Assembly (NCBI GenBank): GCA_947044405.1
Contig: CAMRHE010000018.1
Span: 3,844,001 to 3,908,000 of the forward strand
Direction: 5' to 3'
Source of the DNA: Leptodactylus fallax
Lineage: Eukaryota > Chordata > Amphibia > Anura > Leptodactylidae
DNA length: 64,000 bases
Shown piece by piece: positions 33,659 through 43,962 of the stretch. The stretch's first letter is position 1, and every line of letters starts with the position of its first letter. The translations under genes and the position numbers were made by a program. Below the pieces are notes generated by a model. The model had not been told where the DNA came from. It worked only from the letters and a program-made list of their open reading frames with translations, and searched no databases.

Positions 33659-35083
33659 AGTGGAGATACACCTAACTGATCAAATTAATAAACTAGGAAC
33701 ACCACTGGTCCTCTGTGTGCCAGCTTTAGTTCAAATTGCTTACAAAGTTGATGGGCGCCTTTAAAGGTCATGCCTACGCAATATTAGGAAGCTGATTTTA
33801 ATTTTATGGCTGGTCAGAGTATGCTTTTTTTTATTTATTTGTTTTTTTTAATGCCGCAAGGCATCTGACAAAATGAAATAAGAAAACTGGCATCTTTCTA
33901 ATAATACCTAAACGTGTGTCATTAGGTGACAAGGCATGGGGAGATTAAATACATGGGAACCCTGAGACGGTATAAGTGGAGGTCTGGCTTGCATCAATGC
34001 TTCCCTGCAGTGTCACAGCAGGGGAACAGGTTACCATGGGAGCTTTCCATCAAGAAGGTAATAGTTAGAGGTCACTTTACTAGAAAATAATGGATAATAA
34101 TTTAACATTTAGTGGCTCGTGCAGTATTGAACTGTAATATTTTGCTGCTGTGAACATTTGGACGTATCAAATTATAATACTGCCAACATATGTGGTATTC
34201 TTATTTAAAGTAAAGGTACATAGGTAACTAGCTGGATATTTACTGTTATTGTTGGATAATTATATGTATTTTGTTTTTGTATGCACAAGCTCAATTTCAC
34301 CATTGATATGAGATACATGTTTAATAAAGATTATTTATGACTATTATGCTAAAGAACATCTTTCATTAGTAAGTTCGTTATAAACCTAATCACAGAACCA
34401 TGTAGAGGGGATTTTTTTCAACTAGTTTTCAACTATGCCTCTGTTCTTTAGCTTTGGAGCCCTGTTTTTATGTAAACCCCCATTTTATGCATATGCAAAT
34501 AAGGGGAAAGTGCTCTGCCCAGGAATTTAGAGCTGAAACTGAAGCCAGGTAAGCAAATGCATTCCCCCCTCATTTCCCTATTATGCCAGTTATGGTTAGG
34601 AGGTTGCATTCCTCCTATAATTGGGACTAAATGTATCATGGGATACCAGCCAAAAAAAAAATTACTGTTAAAATGCCCCCCAGAGGTTTATTATGACCTT
34701 CTGGGGGGCACAATGTAAAATAATAAATAAGGCAAAATTTAAAAGTAAAAAAAAAAATAAAAATACCAATACCATGCCCACATCACAGGTTTTAGCCCCG
34801 CCCTCATCAGTTAAAAATTACAGAAAAGGAAAACTATTTTGAAAAGTGGCACTTTGTGCTATTAAAAAAAGTGAAACGTGAAAAACAGACACATTTTCCT
34901 TCTTTTTTGTTTACGTTTTCCCTGATATAAAAAAAATGCAAAATAAAAATAAAGTCATATGTGTCACTAAAAAAAAAGATGCAAAAATTGTTTGAATAAT
35001 CTGAACGAAAAAAATGTTATAGAATACAGTGACAAACAAAATGTTTTTGTTTAAAAGTTGTGTTCAATGTGCAAAAGTAGAAA

Positions 35084-35086
<3 letters not shown>
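33659..35086. other. No gene seen
   Basis: About 1.4 kb of AT-rich sequence with small A/T runs. No terminus, conserved frame or RNA structure recognised. Confidence 0.5.

Positions 35087-35125
<39 letters not shown>
35087..35125. repeat. (TA)n microsatellite, left of a TIR element
   Basis: About 19 TA units ending exactly at the terminal CCCTGTTTCCCCGAAA of the adjoining element. Confidence 0.9.
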
Positions 35126-35127
<2 letters not shown>

Positions 35128-35504
35128 CTGTTTCCCCGAAAATAAGACAGCGTCTTATATTAATTTTTGCTCCCGAAGATGTGCTGTGTCTTATTTTCAG
35201 GGGATGTCTTATTTTTTTTTCAATGAAGAAGAATTCACATTTATTGCTGAACAAAAAAATGAACATTTATTATATACGGTACTGTACGGTAATGTAGTTG
35301 TCATCACAAACCAGCATAACCAGACAAACTGTGAATCCTATCAAGAATTTCTTACTACCGTACCATTATTTCCATGTACAACAATTAACAGTATGGTACA
35401 TTTACCAATATTTACGGTACGAATAGAAAGTAAAATTTATTCAATGACAGTTATGTCATCATCTTCTAGGACATCATCATAACAATCCAAACCATTAATT
35501 TCCC

Positions 35505-35935
35505 TGCACACAGTATCATGCCCCATAGTGGCCCCTGCACACAGTATCATATCCCATAGTGGCCCCTGCACACAGTATCATATCCCATAGTGGCCCCTGC
35601 ACACAGTATCATATCCCATAGTGGCCCCTGCACACAGTATCATGCCCCATAGTGGCCCCTGCACACAGTATCATGCCCCATAGTGGCCCCTGCACACAGT
35701 ATCATGCCCCATAGTGGCCCCTGCACACAGTATCATGCCCCATAGTGGCCCCTGCACACAGTATCATGCCCCATAGTGGCCCCTGCACACAGTATCATAT
35801 CCCATAGTGGCCCCTGCACACAGTATCATTCGCCATAGTGGCCCCTGCACACAGTATCATTCCCCATAGTGGCCCCTGCACACAGTATCATTCCCCATAG
35901 TGGCCCCTGCACACAGTAGTTTGCCCCCATAGTGG
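35505..35935. repeat. 31-bp minisatellite, about 13.7 copies
   Basis: GTGGCCCCTGCACACAGTA recurs at 35528 and then every 31 bp through 35900, thirteen times without a phase slip. Variation is confined to the CATGCCCC / CATATCCC / CATTCCCC segment. It is the reverse complement of the unit at 4544 and 48550. Confidence 0.95.
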
Positions 35936-35952
35936 ACCACCCATGAACAATT

Positions 35953-35990
35953 ATTATACTGTGGGGTCTTTTCAGACCCCAGAGTATAAT
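35953..35990. repeat. Self-complementary stem, copy 3
   Basis: ATTATACTGTGGGGTC, loop TTTTCA, GACCCCAGAGTATAAT. One G-G mismatch breaks the stem. Confidence 0.75.
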
Positions 35991-36241
35991 GATCGGAGAC
36001 CCAGGGGAGGATAGAAACATAAAAAAACAACGTTGCTTACCTGTTCCTCGCTCCGGTGCATGCCCGTGCGTTACTCCGGCCTTCTTCACTGTTAGACCAG
36101 GCCGCGTCACATGATCCGGCCGGTGTCGTGACGCAAAATGACGTCCGCTGACGTCACCAAACAGGCCCGAAGCCTGGAGAAGCGTAGGACAGGTAAGCAC
36201 ATAGTTTTTTATGTTCGCTCACCTCCCCTGGGCCGCCGATT

Positions 36242-36279
36242 ATTATACTCCGGGGTCTGAAAAGACCCCGGAGTATAAT
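36242..36279. repeat. Self-complementary stem, copy 4
   Basis: ATTATACTCCGGGGTC, loop TGAAAA, GACCCCGGAGTATAAT: a perfect 16-bp stem. Confidence 0.8.
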
Positions 36280-36444
36280 GATAGCAGAGATTGTGGGGTT
36301 CTCCCGCGGCCTCACATATCGTATATACCGTATGTTCTGTTCGGGAACATACGCCTTACTTTCGGGGGATGCCTTATATTAGGCAATTCTCCGAAACCTC
36401 TCCTATGCCTTACTTTCGGGGGTGTCTTATTTTCGGGGAAACAC

Positions 36445-36446
<2 letters not shown>

Positions 36447-36485
<39 letters not shown>
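36447..36485. repeat. (TA)n microsatellite, right of a TIR element
   Basis: About 19 TA units beginning at the element's right end, matching the array at its left end. Confidence 0.9.
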
Positions 36486-36488
<3 letters not shown>

Positions 36489-37654
36489 GCATCACCATAA
36501 TTGGACTAAGCATTAGAACAAAGCTTGAATGCCATTTTTACTACTCAGCTACACAATAGCCTAAAAGAGTAGTGGGATAATAATCAAGACCTCATGACTA
36601 TTAATGTAAATTGTACCACCCAGATGACTATTGTTGGGTATTAGCATATAGCACACACTGTCATATAACATCACTTTCTACACAGTTCTTAAATATTTAG
36701 TACAGGGTCATGATATTATGTTAATTTATGGTAGTGGTTTAGGGAAGGAAACTCAAGTGACAGGTTTAGTCTAAAGAAATGCTGTAGCTTGAAAATACTT
36801 CAGTTGTACATATGACGTCTCTTTCTCATGATACTTATCCATGAGCAATTGTGTTTACCTCCTTTAGAGATTTGCTGGGCGCACTTCATCTACTACCAAG
36901 TTGTGTATTTAATGTAATATTCTTATTCATAAATGCTTCTATTGGTTCCTTTGAATACAGACTAGATGTGCTATTACTATTCAATATGCCTTTTAATCAC
37001 AAAAAAATGTTCTTTGCAAACAAAAATATTTGTAAAATAACTCTATGCCCACTTGTCTCTGTATACCTGTTACTTGCTTGAATAGGCTTCTTACTGAGCA
37101 GATGATGTGATTTGTTGAACTGTGCATCAAGCTTATTTCTTCCTGTGCTTCGAAAACGTTATGGATTTTTATATGAAAAAAATCACTACTCTGCTGTCCC
37201 CATTGGATTACTTGAGGAGAACAATCCTTACTAATTCATTTCTGAAAAATCTTGGTGTATGTAACACAAGCATTTGTTTTAATGTACAAAGTCCAGTGTG
37301 ATTTCAGAATAAAATACTGATTGGAAATGTCCAAGGAATTTGGAATTATCAAAAGTTTTTTTTTTTTTTATTTGTGATGGTCTATGAGGAGGTAACTTAA
37401 AATAGCAATTAATCAGAGGTATTTAATATCTATATACCATAGATATATACCATAATATACAATAATTTATCCCCTTAAGGTTTTGTCTATTTTTTCACTG
37501 GCACATTTCAAGAGCAATCACTTGTATGAAGGCTATATTTCAGTGTGGAACAAGTTGTAATTGTTATTGGCATAATTTGCATAAAGTATATTGCGTAACT
37601 TTTATTTACTTTTTTAAGCATCAATAAAAAAAATCACCACCACTGTGTGCAATT
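36486..37654. other. No gene seen
   Basis: AT-rich sequence. The open frame at 36851-37081 has no recognisable domain and unconvincing composition. Confidence 0.5.
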
Positions 37655-37657
37655 TAA

Positions 37658-37820
37658 GGCTAAGGGCCTACATTGCTGAAAAGCACCTTTTTTGTTACAG
37701 ATTTTGCTGCGTTTTGCTGCCAAACCCAGTAGTGGCTACAAAAGGAATGGGAAATATAAAGGAAGCTCTTACACTTCTTCCTTCTGCTTAATTTACTCTT
37801 GGCTTTGGCACAAATAAACG
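37658..37820. mobile_element. Harbinger-like MITE fragment (GGCTAAGGCCCC family)
   Basis: TAA then GGCTAAGGGCCTACATTGC, with the family interior (ATTTTGCTGCG, GGAAGCTCTTACACTTCT). It is truncated on the right near AAACGCAGG. Confidence 0.55.
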
Positions 37821-37977
37821 CAGGACATTTGTTTCTTTATTCATTGCTATGAGACTCACATCGAGGTTCTCATAGGAAATTGAAGAAGCTGACTTCCTGT
37901 CCACATTTAAGAAGCTGTGTCTGTTGAAGAGTCTGATTACTGATCACATGACACAGATGTGGACCAGAAAAGAGTGG

Positions 37978-38848
37978 TGTGAGTGGGATATCGCCTCGCC
38001 AAGCCGCTTGGCACACCTGCAACCAACCTTCTTTACTTCCCACTCACACACCGTGAGCGGACAGGGTTCATAGGATAATATGAAACAAGCTTTATAAATT
38101 TTATATATTTATTAACCCCAGTGGGTCGGTACTAGGCACTAACATATACAGAAATATATATCAATTATCAAGCAAATACGGGTAAAAGTAAAATACAGCA
38201 CAGCAAATAAAAGGAAATAAAAGATAGAAAAATATCAGAGCAAGTTTGTAGTCAGTTTCTCTGAGTTTCCATGTGGTGGGCCTCAGGGTTCTTCCTTAAG
38301 CAAGTTGCAGAGCATGTGTCTCCTACATGCTGTCCAGAACAAAGAAAAAAGGCTTCAGGCCTCATGGCTAGGCCTCATGGCCCATGCTTCAGTCTACAGC
38401 ATTACATGCCCTCACATCCTCTAAAAGATAGGAACTTCCTCTGTTCCCCCAGGTGAGACTGTATAACTATCCCCAGTCTCCTACCTGCGTGATGTCACTA
38501 GGAGGAGGAGCCCCGCCCTCCTTTCTAAAATCGGGCGACTGTAAGAGGTTCCCCAGGGTAGATATTGTCATAAAACCATAATCCTTTTGTTAGGGCTGTC
38601 GGCTCCATGACGTCTGGGCCCAGAGTTCCCAGAGCTCCCCCGTGACATCCTTGCAGGAACTCCCCCCTGCTGTAACAATGAGTGTAACAAAGATATGCAA
38701 ATGGAGCTATAAATTGGACTACAATGGGTCATTGATTACGGAGTAGACCTACTGCATTCCTCAGGCCTATGACCAAATGGCTGATAGCAGTCAGGAACAT
38801 CCCAGTATGACAAATAGAAATACGTTTTGGGGAACTCTCATCATCACA
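37978..38848 (-). mobile_element. Solo LTR, family 1, copy 2 (871 bp)
   Basis: Begins TGTGAGTGGG and ends TCATCACA, flanked by a perfect 5-bp duplication AGTGG (37973-37977 and 38849-38853). It shares with 4691-5599 the terminal sequences, GCTTGGCACACC-type start and TTTATTAACCCC...GGGTCGGTA block. AATAAA lies on the minus strand near 38110, supporting minus orientation. There is no internal sequence. Confidence 0.85.
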
Positions 38849-39015
38849 AGTGGATAACTCACATATACAAACACCAGTAAAAAGATTACCTTTACTACAA
38901 TCTACATCATGTGCTTTTTCAACAGGTTAGAGAAAAATTAATTGTGGGAATTTTATTTTAAAATTTGAGGCAAGGCATTAAATATATAAAGTGACTGCAT
39001 TTTTTCCTCTTTTAA

Positions 39016-39649
39016 AGAGAATGTGTGCCAGGAAATGATCTATTGTTGAAATCATATATTTATAATAAACTTATTTTTTAATAATTTTTGGTGATTTTGT
39101 TTTTAATTTTACAATACAATATATTTTAAATGCAATTTTACAAATTATATTTAAAATATAGATTTAAAAATCTTGCAATTCCAACTTTTGCCACAAAGCC
39201 TAAAACATTCTGTGATTTCCTGTTTCCTATAGAAGGACCATGGCTCACAATGGTTTGGAGTAGACCCTATTCATTTGTGTGGGAGAGTTTTTCTAGGCAT
39301 GCTTCGTGACCTAGCCAGAGGTCCTTGTGTAGAGGGGGAGTAGATAAGTTGTAAAATTCTCTACTGGTGGATTTTGTGTCTTATCCACAGAAACATTATA
39401 GCTATGATTATCAATGTGCTGATAAGTGAGGTGGCTGCTGCAAATAAATCTACAGAAAACCAGAAGTCTCAGCATATTGTATGGCCTAGTGGACAAAGCC
39501 AGAACTGCAGGATTTTTAGGATTTTTTTTTTTTAAATATAGATAATAATATGAAAAAATTGTAAAAATCGCACCAACAATTCTTTATAAATATGTTTGAC
39601 ATAAAACTTTATTAAAAAAAATAAGTAATTTTCTGGTGACACATTCCCT
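39016..39649. mobile_element. TTAA MITE, 634 bp
   Basis: Left AGAGAATGTGTGCCAG and right CTGGTGACACATTCCCT are inverted copies with a few changes. TTAA lies at 39012-39015 and 39650-39653. The right TTAA is also the left target of the next element. Confidence 0.75.
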
Positions 39650-39653
39650 TTAA

Positions 39654-41190
39654 CCCCTTTAGGACCGGGCCTAAAAGTACGTTAGGGACCAGGCCTCATT
39701 TTTCAAAACTGACATGTGTCACTTTATATGACAAACTTTGAGACACTTTAACTTACACAGGTGATTTTGAGATTGTTTTTTTGAGACACATTGTACTTCA
39801 TGTTAGTGGTAAACGCTGATCAATATTTTTGTATTTATTTATAAAAAAAAATAGGAAATTGAATGGAAATTTGGAAAAAAAAAATCGCAATTTTCAAAAT
39901 GTGAAATGCTCTGCTTTTCAGACAGATTGTCATACCACCTAAATACATTAATAAATACCATCTACCATATCTCTGCTTTATATTGGCATCATCTTTTAAT
40001 CATCCTTTATTTTATTTTGGATGTTAGAAGGCTTACAAGTGTAACAGCGAGTTTTCCAGATTTACAAGAAAATTTCTCAAACTAATTTTTTAGGGACCAC
40101 CCCAGTTCTGAAGGGGATTATAAAGGCCTATATGTTAGAAACCCTCCATAAATCACACCATTTTCAAAACTGAACCCCTCAAATAATTCAAAACAGCATT
40201 TGGGAAGTTTGTTAACCCTTTAAGAACTTCAATTGAAACAATATGGAGGTGAAATTTACACATTTCAGTTTTTTTCACTAATTCATTAATTTAACCCTAA
40301 AATTAACACATTCACAAAGGGTTAAAGGAGAAAATGCATCTCACAGTTTGTTATGCAATTTCTGCAGAGCACGGACATACCCCACATGTGGGTGTAAATT
40401 GATGTTTGGGCAGAGGGCGGGTCACAGAAGGGAATGAGTGACACTGGACATTTGAAAAGCAGATTTTGCTGGAATAGTTTTCGGTGCCATGTCTCATTTG
40501 CAGAGTCCCTAGAGTACCAATACAATGGAAACCGCTCAAAAGTGACCCCATTTTGGAAACTACACCCCTCACAGAATTAATCTAGGGATATAGTGAGCAT
40601 TTTGACCCCACAACCGTTCCACAGATTTTATTAACATTGGGATGTGTAAATGAAAAATTACTAAAACGTCACTTTATCCCCAAAATTTTCATTTTCACAA
40701 GAGGTCAAAGGAGAAAAAGCACACCATAGGTTGTTAAACAATTGCTCCTGAACAAGGCAATGCCTCATACGTGGTTGTAATCTGCTGAATGGGTACATGG
40801 TGGGGCTTGCAATGTAAAGAGCGCTAATTGGCTTTTGGAGTGCAGATTTTGCTGGAATAGTTTTCAGGTGCCATGTCGCATTTTCAGACCCCCCTAAAGT
40901 ACCAATACAATGGAAACCCCCAAAAGTGACCCCATTTTGGAAACGACACCCCTCAAGTTTTTCTCAAGGGATGTTATAATTTTGAAGAAGTGAAGTGACC
41001 CCATTTTGTAGGGGCAATTTTAGGGTCTCTGCAAATGTGACATTGCGTCCAAACAACTAAATCCACGCTCCAAAAGAACATAGTGCTCCTATATACCCTG
41101 CTGTGTGCCCAAACTGCAGTTTATGCCCACATGTATGTCACTGTTGTACACTGGATAACGTTCATAACAATGTCGTATGTGGGTATAATC
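39654..41190 (+). mobile_element. Large TTAA-target repeat, third copy, truncated
   Basis: Starts CCCCTTTAGGACCGGGCC directly after TTAA and follows the same path as 9452 onward (ACTTTATATGACAAACTT, CATTTTGGAAACTACACCCC). It breaks off near GTGGGTATAATCTGCTGTTC, so the hairpin end is missing. Short open frames inside are not genes. Confidence 0.75.
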
Positions 41191-41229
41191 TGCTGTTCAT
41201 CGTGGACCCTACTGGCACATAGAGGATTG

Positions 41230-41564
41230 GGTGCAACCCATGTAGCTGGCGGGAGGTGTAAAGTAAAAAATAAGTAAATTAAAAAGCATACTACTTTGTC
41301 TCTGGCGCTCCATTGTCCACTGCCAGGGTCCATTCAGTCTCGTGCCAGTGACTCCTTGCTGGGAGTCCTGCACCTCATGTGATCACTAAGACCAATTAGG
41401 TACAGGATTTCCAGAAATGAGGCGCCATGAGACCGAACAGACACAGGCAGGGGACAATGGGGTGCTGGGGACAGGTGAGTATGCTTTTTTTTAAAAATTT
41501 TTCTTATTTTTACACCTCCCTGGCGGCCGACACAGTGGTCGCTCCAGTTTATGGACAACCTCTT
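41230..41564. mobile_element. TTAA MITE (GGACAACC family), right part
   Basis: Ends GGACAACCTCT before TTAA at 41565-41568 and holds the family's GGTGAGTATGCTTTTTTTT segment. The left boundary against the truncated repeat is uncertain. Confidence 0.45.
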
Positions 41565-41674
41565 TTAAGGGTTTACTGTATGGGGAACAGTGATGGGGTC
41601 ATTATATTGTGTGGGAACAGTGATGGGGGCTAACATCCTGTGGGGGGGACATTAAACTGTGTGGAGCATATTAA

Positions 41675-42085
41675 AGGGGTTGTCCAGGGTTCATCTTTTT
41701 TATGGCCTATGCTCAGGATAGGGCATAAATACCTGATCGGTAGGGGGTTGACACACGGCCCCATCAGCTATTTGGAGCCACTTCCGGAGCCCGTTCTGTA
41801 CACAACACAGGGCCGGAAGCAGAAAGATCCATCCACTGTATAGCAGCCCGGCGCCTTCACTGCAGCTCAGCTCCTACTGACTTCAATAAGTGCTGAGATA
41901 CAGTGAAGGTGCCCAGCCCCTATACAGTGGACAGAGCTTTCTGCTTCTGGCCCTGTATTGTATAGAGGACGGGCATCAGAATTGGCTCCGTACAGCTGAT
42001 TGGTCCGGGGTCAGCCCCCTACAGATCAGGTATCTATGGCCTATCCTGAGGATAAACCATAACAAATTATGCCTGGACAACCCCT
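41675..42085. mobile_element. TTAA MITE (AGGGGTTGTCCAGG family), complete
   Basis: AGGGGTTGTCCAGG and CCTGGACAACCCCT are perfect inverted ends, flanked by TTAA (41671-41674, 42086-42089). The two halves are also loosely mirrored inside (GATCGGTAGGGGG / CCCCCTACAGATC), so the whole 411 bp is a foldback. Confidence 0.85.
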
Positions 42086-42127
42086 TTAATATACCCCCCA
42101 GGGCCCACCTAATGCGCCACACTTTAA

Positions 42128-42534
42128 AGAGGTTGTCCAGTATAATTTTTTTTCTTTTTTATAATTAGTCCGGGGGAGGTGAATCCCCCCCCCAAAAAAA
42201 AAAAAAACAAAAAAACATACTAAACATACTCACCTGTCTCCGGTGCTCCGGTGTCCTCCCAGCACGGTCCGGTCCTGCAGCTCCACTGTCTTCTTTTTGC
42301 TGGAAGTCCTCACTGGCTGTGACGTCCCAGGTCCCTTCCCTTAGGCCGCTGATTGGCCTCAGGGGTCATGTGACGTCACAGGTAGTCACGTGCAGGGGGA
42401 ACTTCAGCTGGAAGAAAACAACAGAACTGCAGGACCGAACTGCACTGGGAGACACTGGGGACAGGAAAGAAAGTTTGGGGGGGGGGTGGGGTTTGTTTGT
42501 TTTTTTTCACCTGCCCCGGCGTAATTAAAAAAAA
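42128..42534. mobile_element. TTAA MITE of the GGTTGTCC family
   Basis: TTAA (42124-42127) then AGAGGTTGTCCAG. The interior CCTCCCAGCACGGTCCGGTCC-type block is shared with 30012. The right end before TTAA at 42535 is eroded. Confidence 0.5.
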
Positions 42535-42544
42535 ATGAAGGAGC

Positions 42545-42765
42545 CACTGTATGGAGTATAAGCTCCACAGTGGCCCCTACCCAGTATTATAAGCTCCACA
42601 ATGGCCCCCACCCAGTATTATAAGCTCCACAGTGGCCCCCACCCAGTATTATAAGCTCCACAGGGGCCCCCACACAGTATTATATGCTCCACAGTGGCCC
42701 CTACCCAGTATTGTAAGCTCCACAGTGGGCCCCCACACAGTATTATATGCGCCCAATAGCCCCCC
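42545..42765. repeat. 31-bp minisatellite, about 7 copies
   Basis: CCCAGTATTATAAGCTCCAC with GTGGCCCC repeats every 31 bp. It is a diverged version of the unit at 35505. It sits beside a self-complementary stem, as in the other loci. Confidence 0.8.
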
Positions 42766-42782
42766 TCTGCTTCAGTGCTATT

Positions 42783-42820
42783 ACTATACTCTGGGGTCTC
42801 CTCAGACCCCAGAGTATAAT
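42783..42820. repeat. Self-complementary stem, copy 5
   Basis: TATACTCTGGGGTCT, loop CCTC, AGACCCCAGAGTATA: perfect arms of 15 bp. Confidence 0.8.
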
Positions 42821-43479
42821 AATCGGAGGCCCAGGGGAAGTGATTAAAAATAACAAACACTCATATTCACCTTGCCTTACCTTTCCTTGGCATCCTCGCT
42901 CCATCCTGTCGTCTTCAGCGTCTTCAGGCCCTTTTCCGACGTCGCTGCTGAGGCCTGTGATTGGGCCTCAGCGGTCACGTGAGGGCGCACTGACGTCATT
43001 ACGCGGCCGCGCCCCATGCGACTGCTGGGGCCTAATCACAGGCCTCAGTCACATGATGGGAGAGCGCCGGAGAGAACGCTGTGACCCGGAGAGGTGAGAA
43101 TATGTGTTTATTATTTTCAGTCACCTCCCCTGGGTGCCCTGCCTTGCCATTTATTGGAAAGGGGCCTGCAATATGCCAGGGCCCCTTTCCAACATCAGTA
43201 TGTATAGCGGTCCGGGAACCAGGCTTTCCCCGAACCGCTATCATAGTGGTCCGGGGCCCCGGCCATCTCCAACTGGCCACGGGCACCATACCCCATCGAG
43301 CCCGGTCGCGGTCGCACCCCCTGCGACCGCGATCGTTACGCCACTGGTCAGGGGCTCGATCAGGATGGTCAGGATCCCGATCGGGCCCCTATGACATGAG
43401 AACTAATAGTCGGGGCTTGGGGCCCACCGGTGGATTCACCGGTTCCCCGGTGGGCCAGTCCGACCCTGAGGAGGACATT

Positions 43480-43745
43480 AAACTGGGTGCAGATGGAGGG
43501 GGACATTAAAATGGGAACAGATGGAGGGGGGGGACATCAAACTGGGGGCAGATGGAGGAGTGGACATTAAACTGGGGGCAACTGGAGGAGGACATTAAAC
43601 TGTGGGGGGTAGCTGGAGGGAGATATGTCTGCCTCTAATTGCCCCCAGTTTAATGTCCCCCTCCAACTACCCCCACTGTATAATGTCCCCCTCCAGGTGC
43701 CCCAGTTTAATGTCTCCCTCTAGTTTCCACCAGTTTAAACTGAGG
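43480..43745. repeat. Degenerate minisatellite with inverted halves
   Basis: GACATTAAACTGGGGGCAGATGG-type units repeat across 43480-43622; from 43630 the inverse (CCCAGTTTAATGTCCCCCTC) repeats to about 43745. The two halves could fold back on each other. Confidence 0.65.
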
Positions 43746-43962
43746 CACGAGAAGAGGGACTTAATACTGTGGGGCAATTGGAGGGGAACATTATAATGTG
43801 GGGGCATATGTTAGGGTGACAGTAGAAGCATTATACTGTGTGGAGGCACATGGAAAAACGGATGAGAATGGGCGGAGGTAACATAGAAGTGGATGGAGCT
43901 AAATTTGCCGCAGCGCACATAGCGCGCCGCACATTTTGTCCCTTTTTCTTCCTTTGAAAGTT

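Larger units (their letters stand above)
35126..36446. mobile_element. TA-flanked TIR element containing a hAT-like/minisatellite insert
   Basis: Starts CCCTGTTTCCCCGAAAATAA and ends TTATTTTCGGGGAAACACGG, inverted copies with few differences, each abutting TA. TA targets point to a Tc1/mariner-type MITE. The interior (about 35470-36300) carries a 31-bp minisatellite, two self-complementary stems and GGAGACCCAGGGGAGG blocks typical of the hAT-like repeats, so a hAT-like element appears to have entered it. Confidence 0.7.

Noticed and set aside
35505..35935. CRISPR-like regular array
   Set aside because: The 31-bp units abut directly with no unique spacers, and the context is eukaryotic; it is a minisatellite.
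35051..36516. Open frames with runs of alternating Ile and Tyr
   Set aside because: They read through the (TA)n arrays at the ends of the TIR element.
42319..43509. Several overlapping frames of 70-142 codons
   Set aside because: They lie in MITE and minisatellite sequence, run on both strands in competing frames, and contain no domain.
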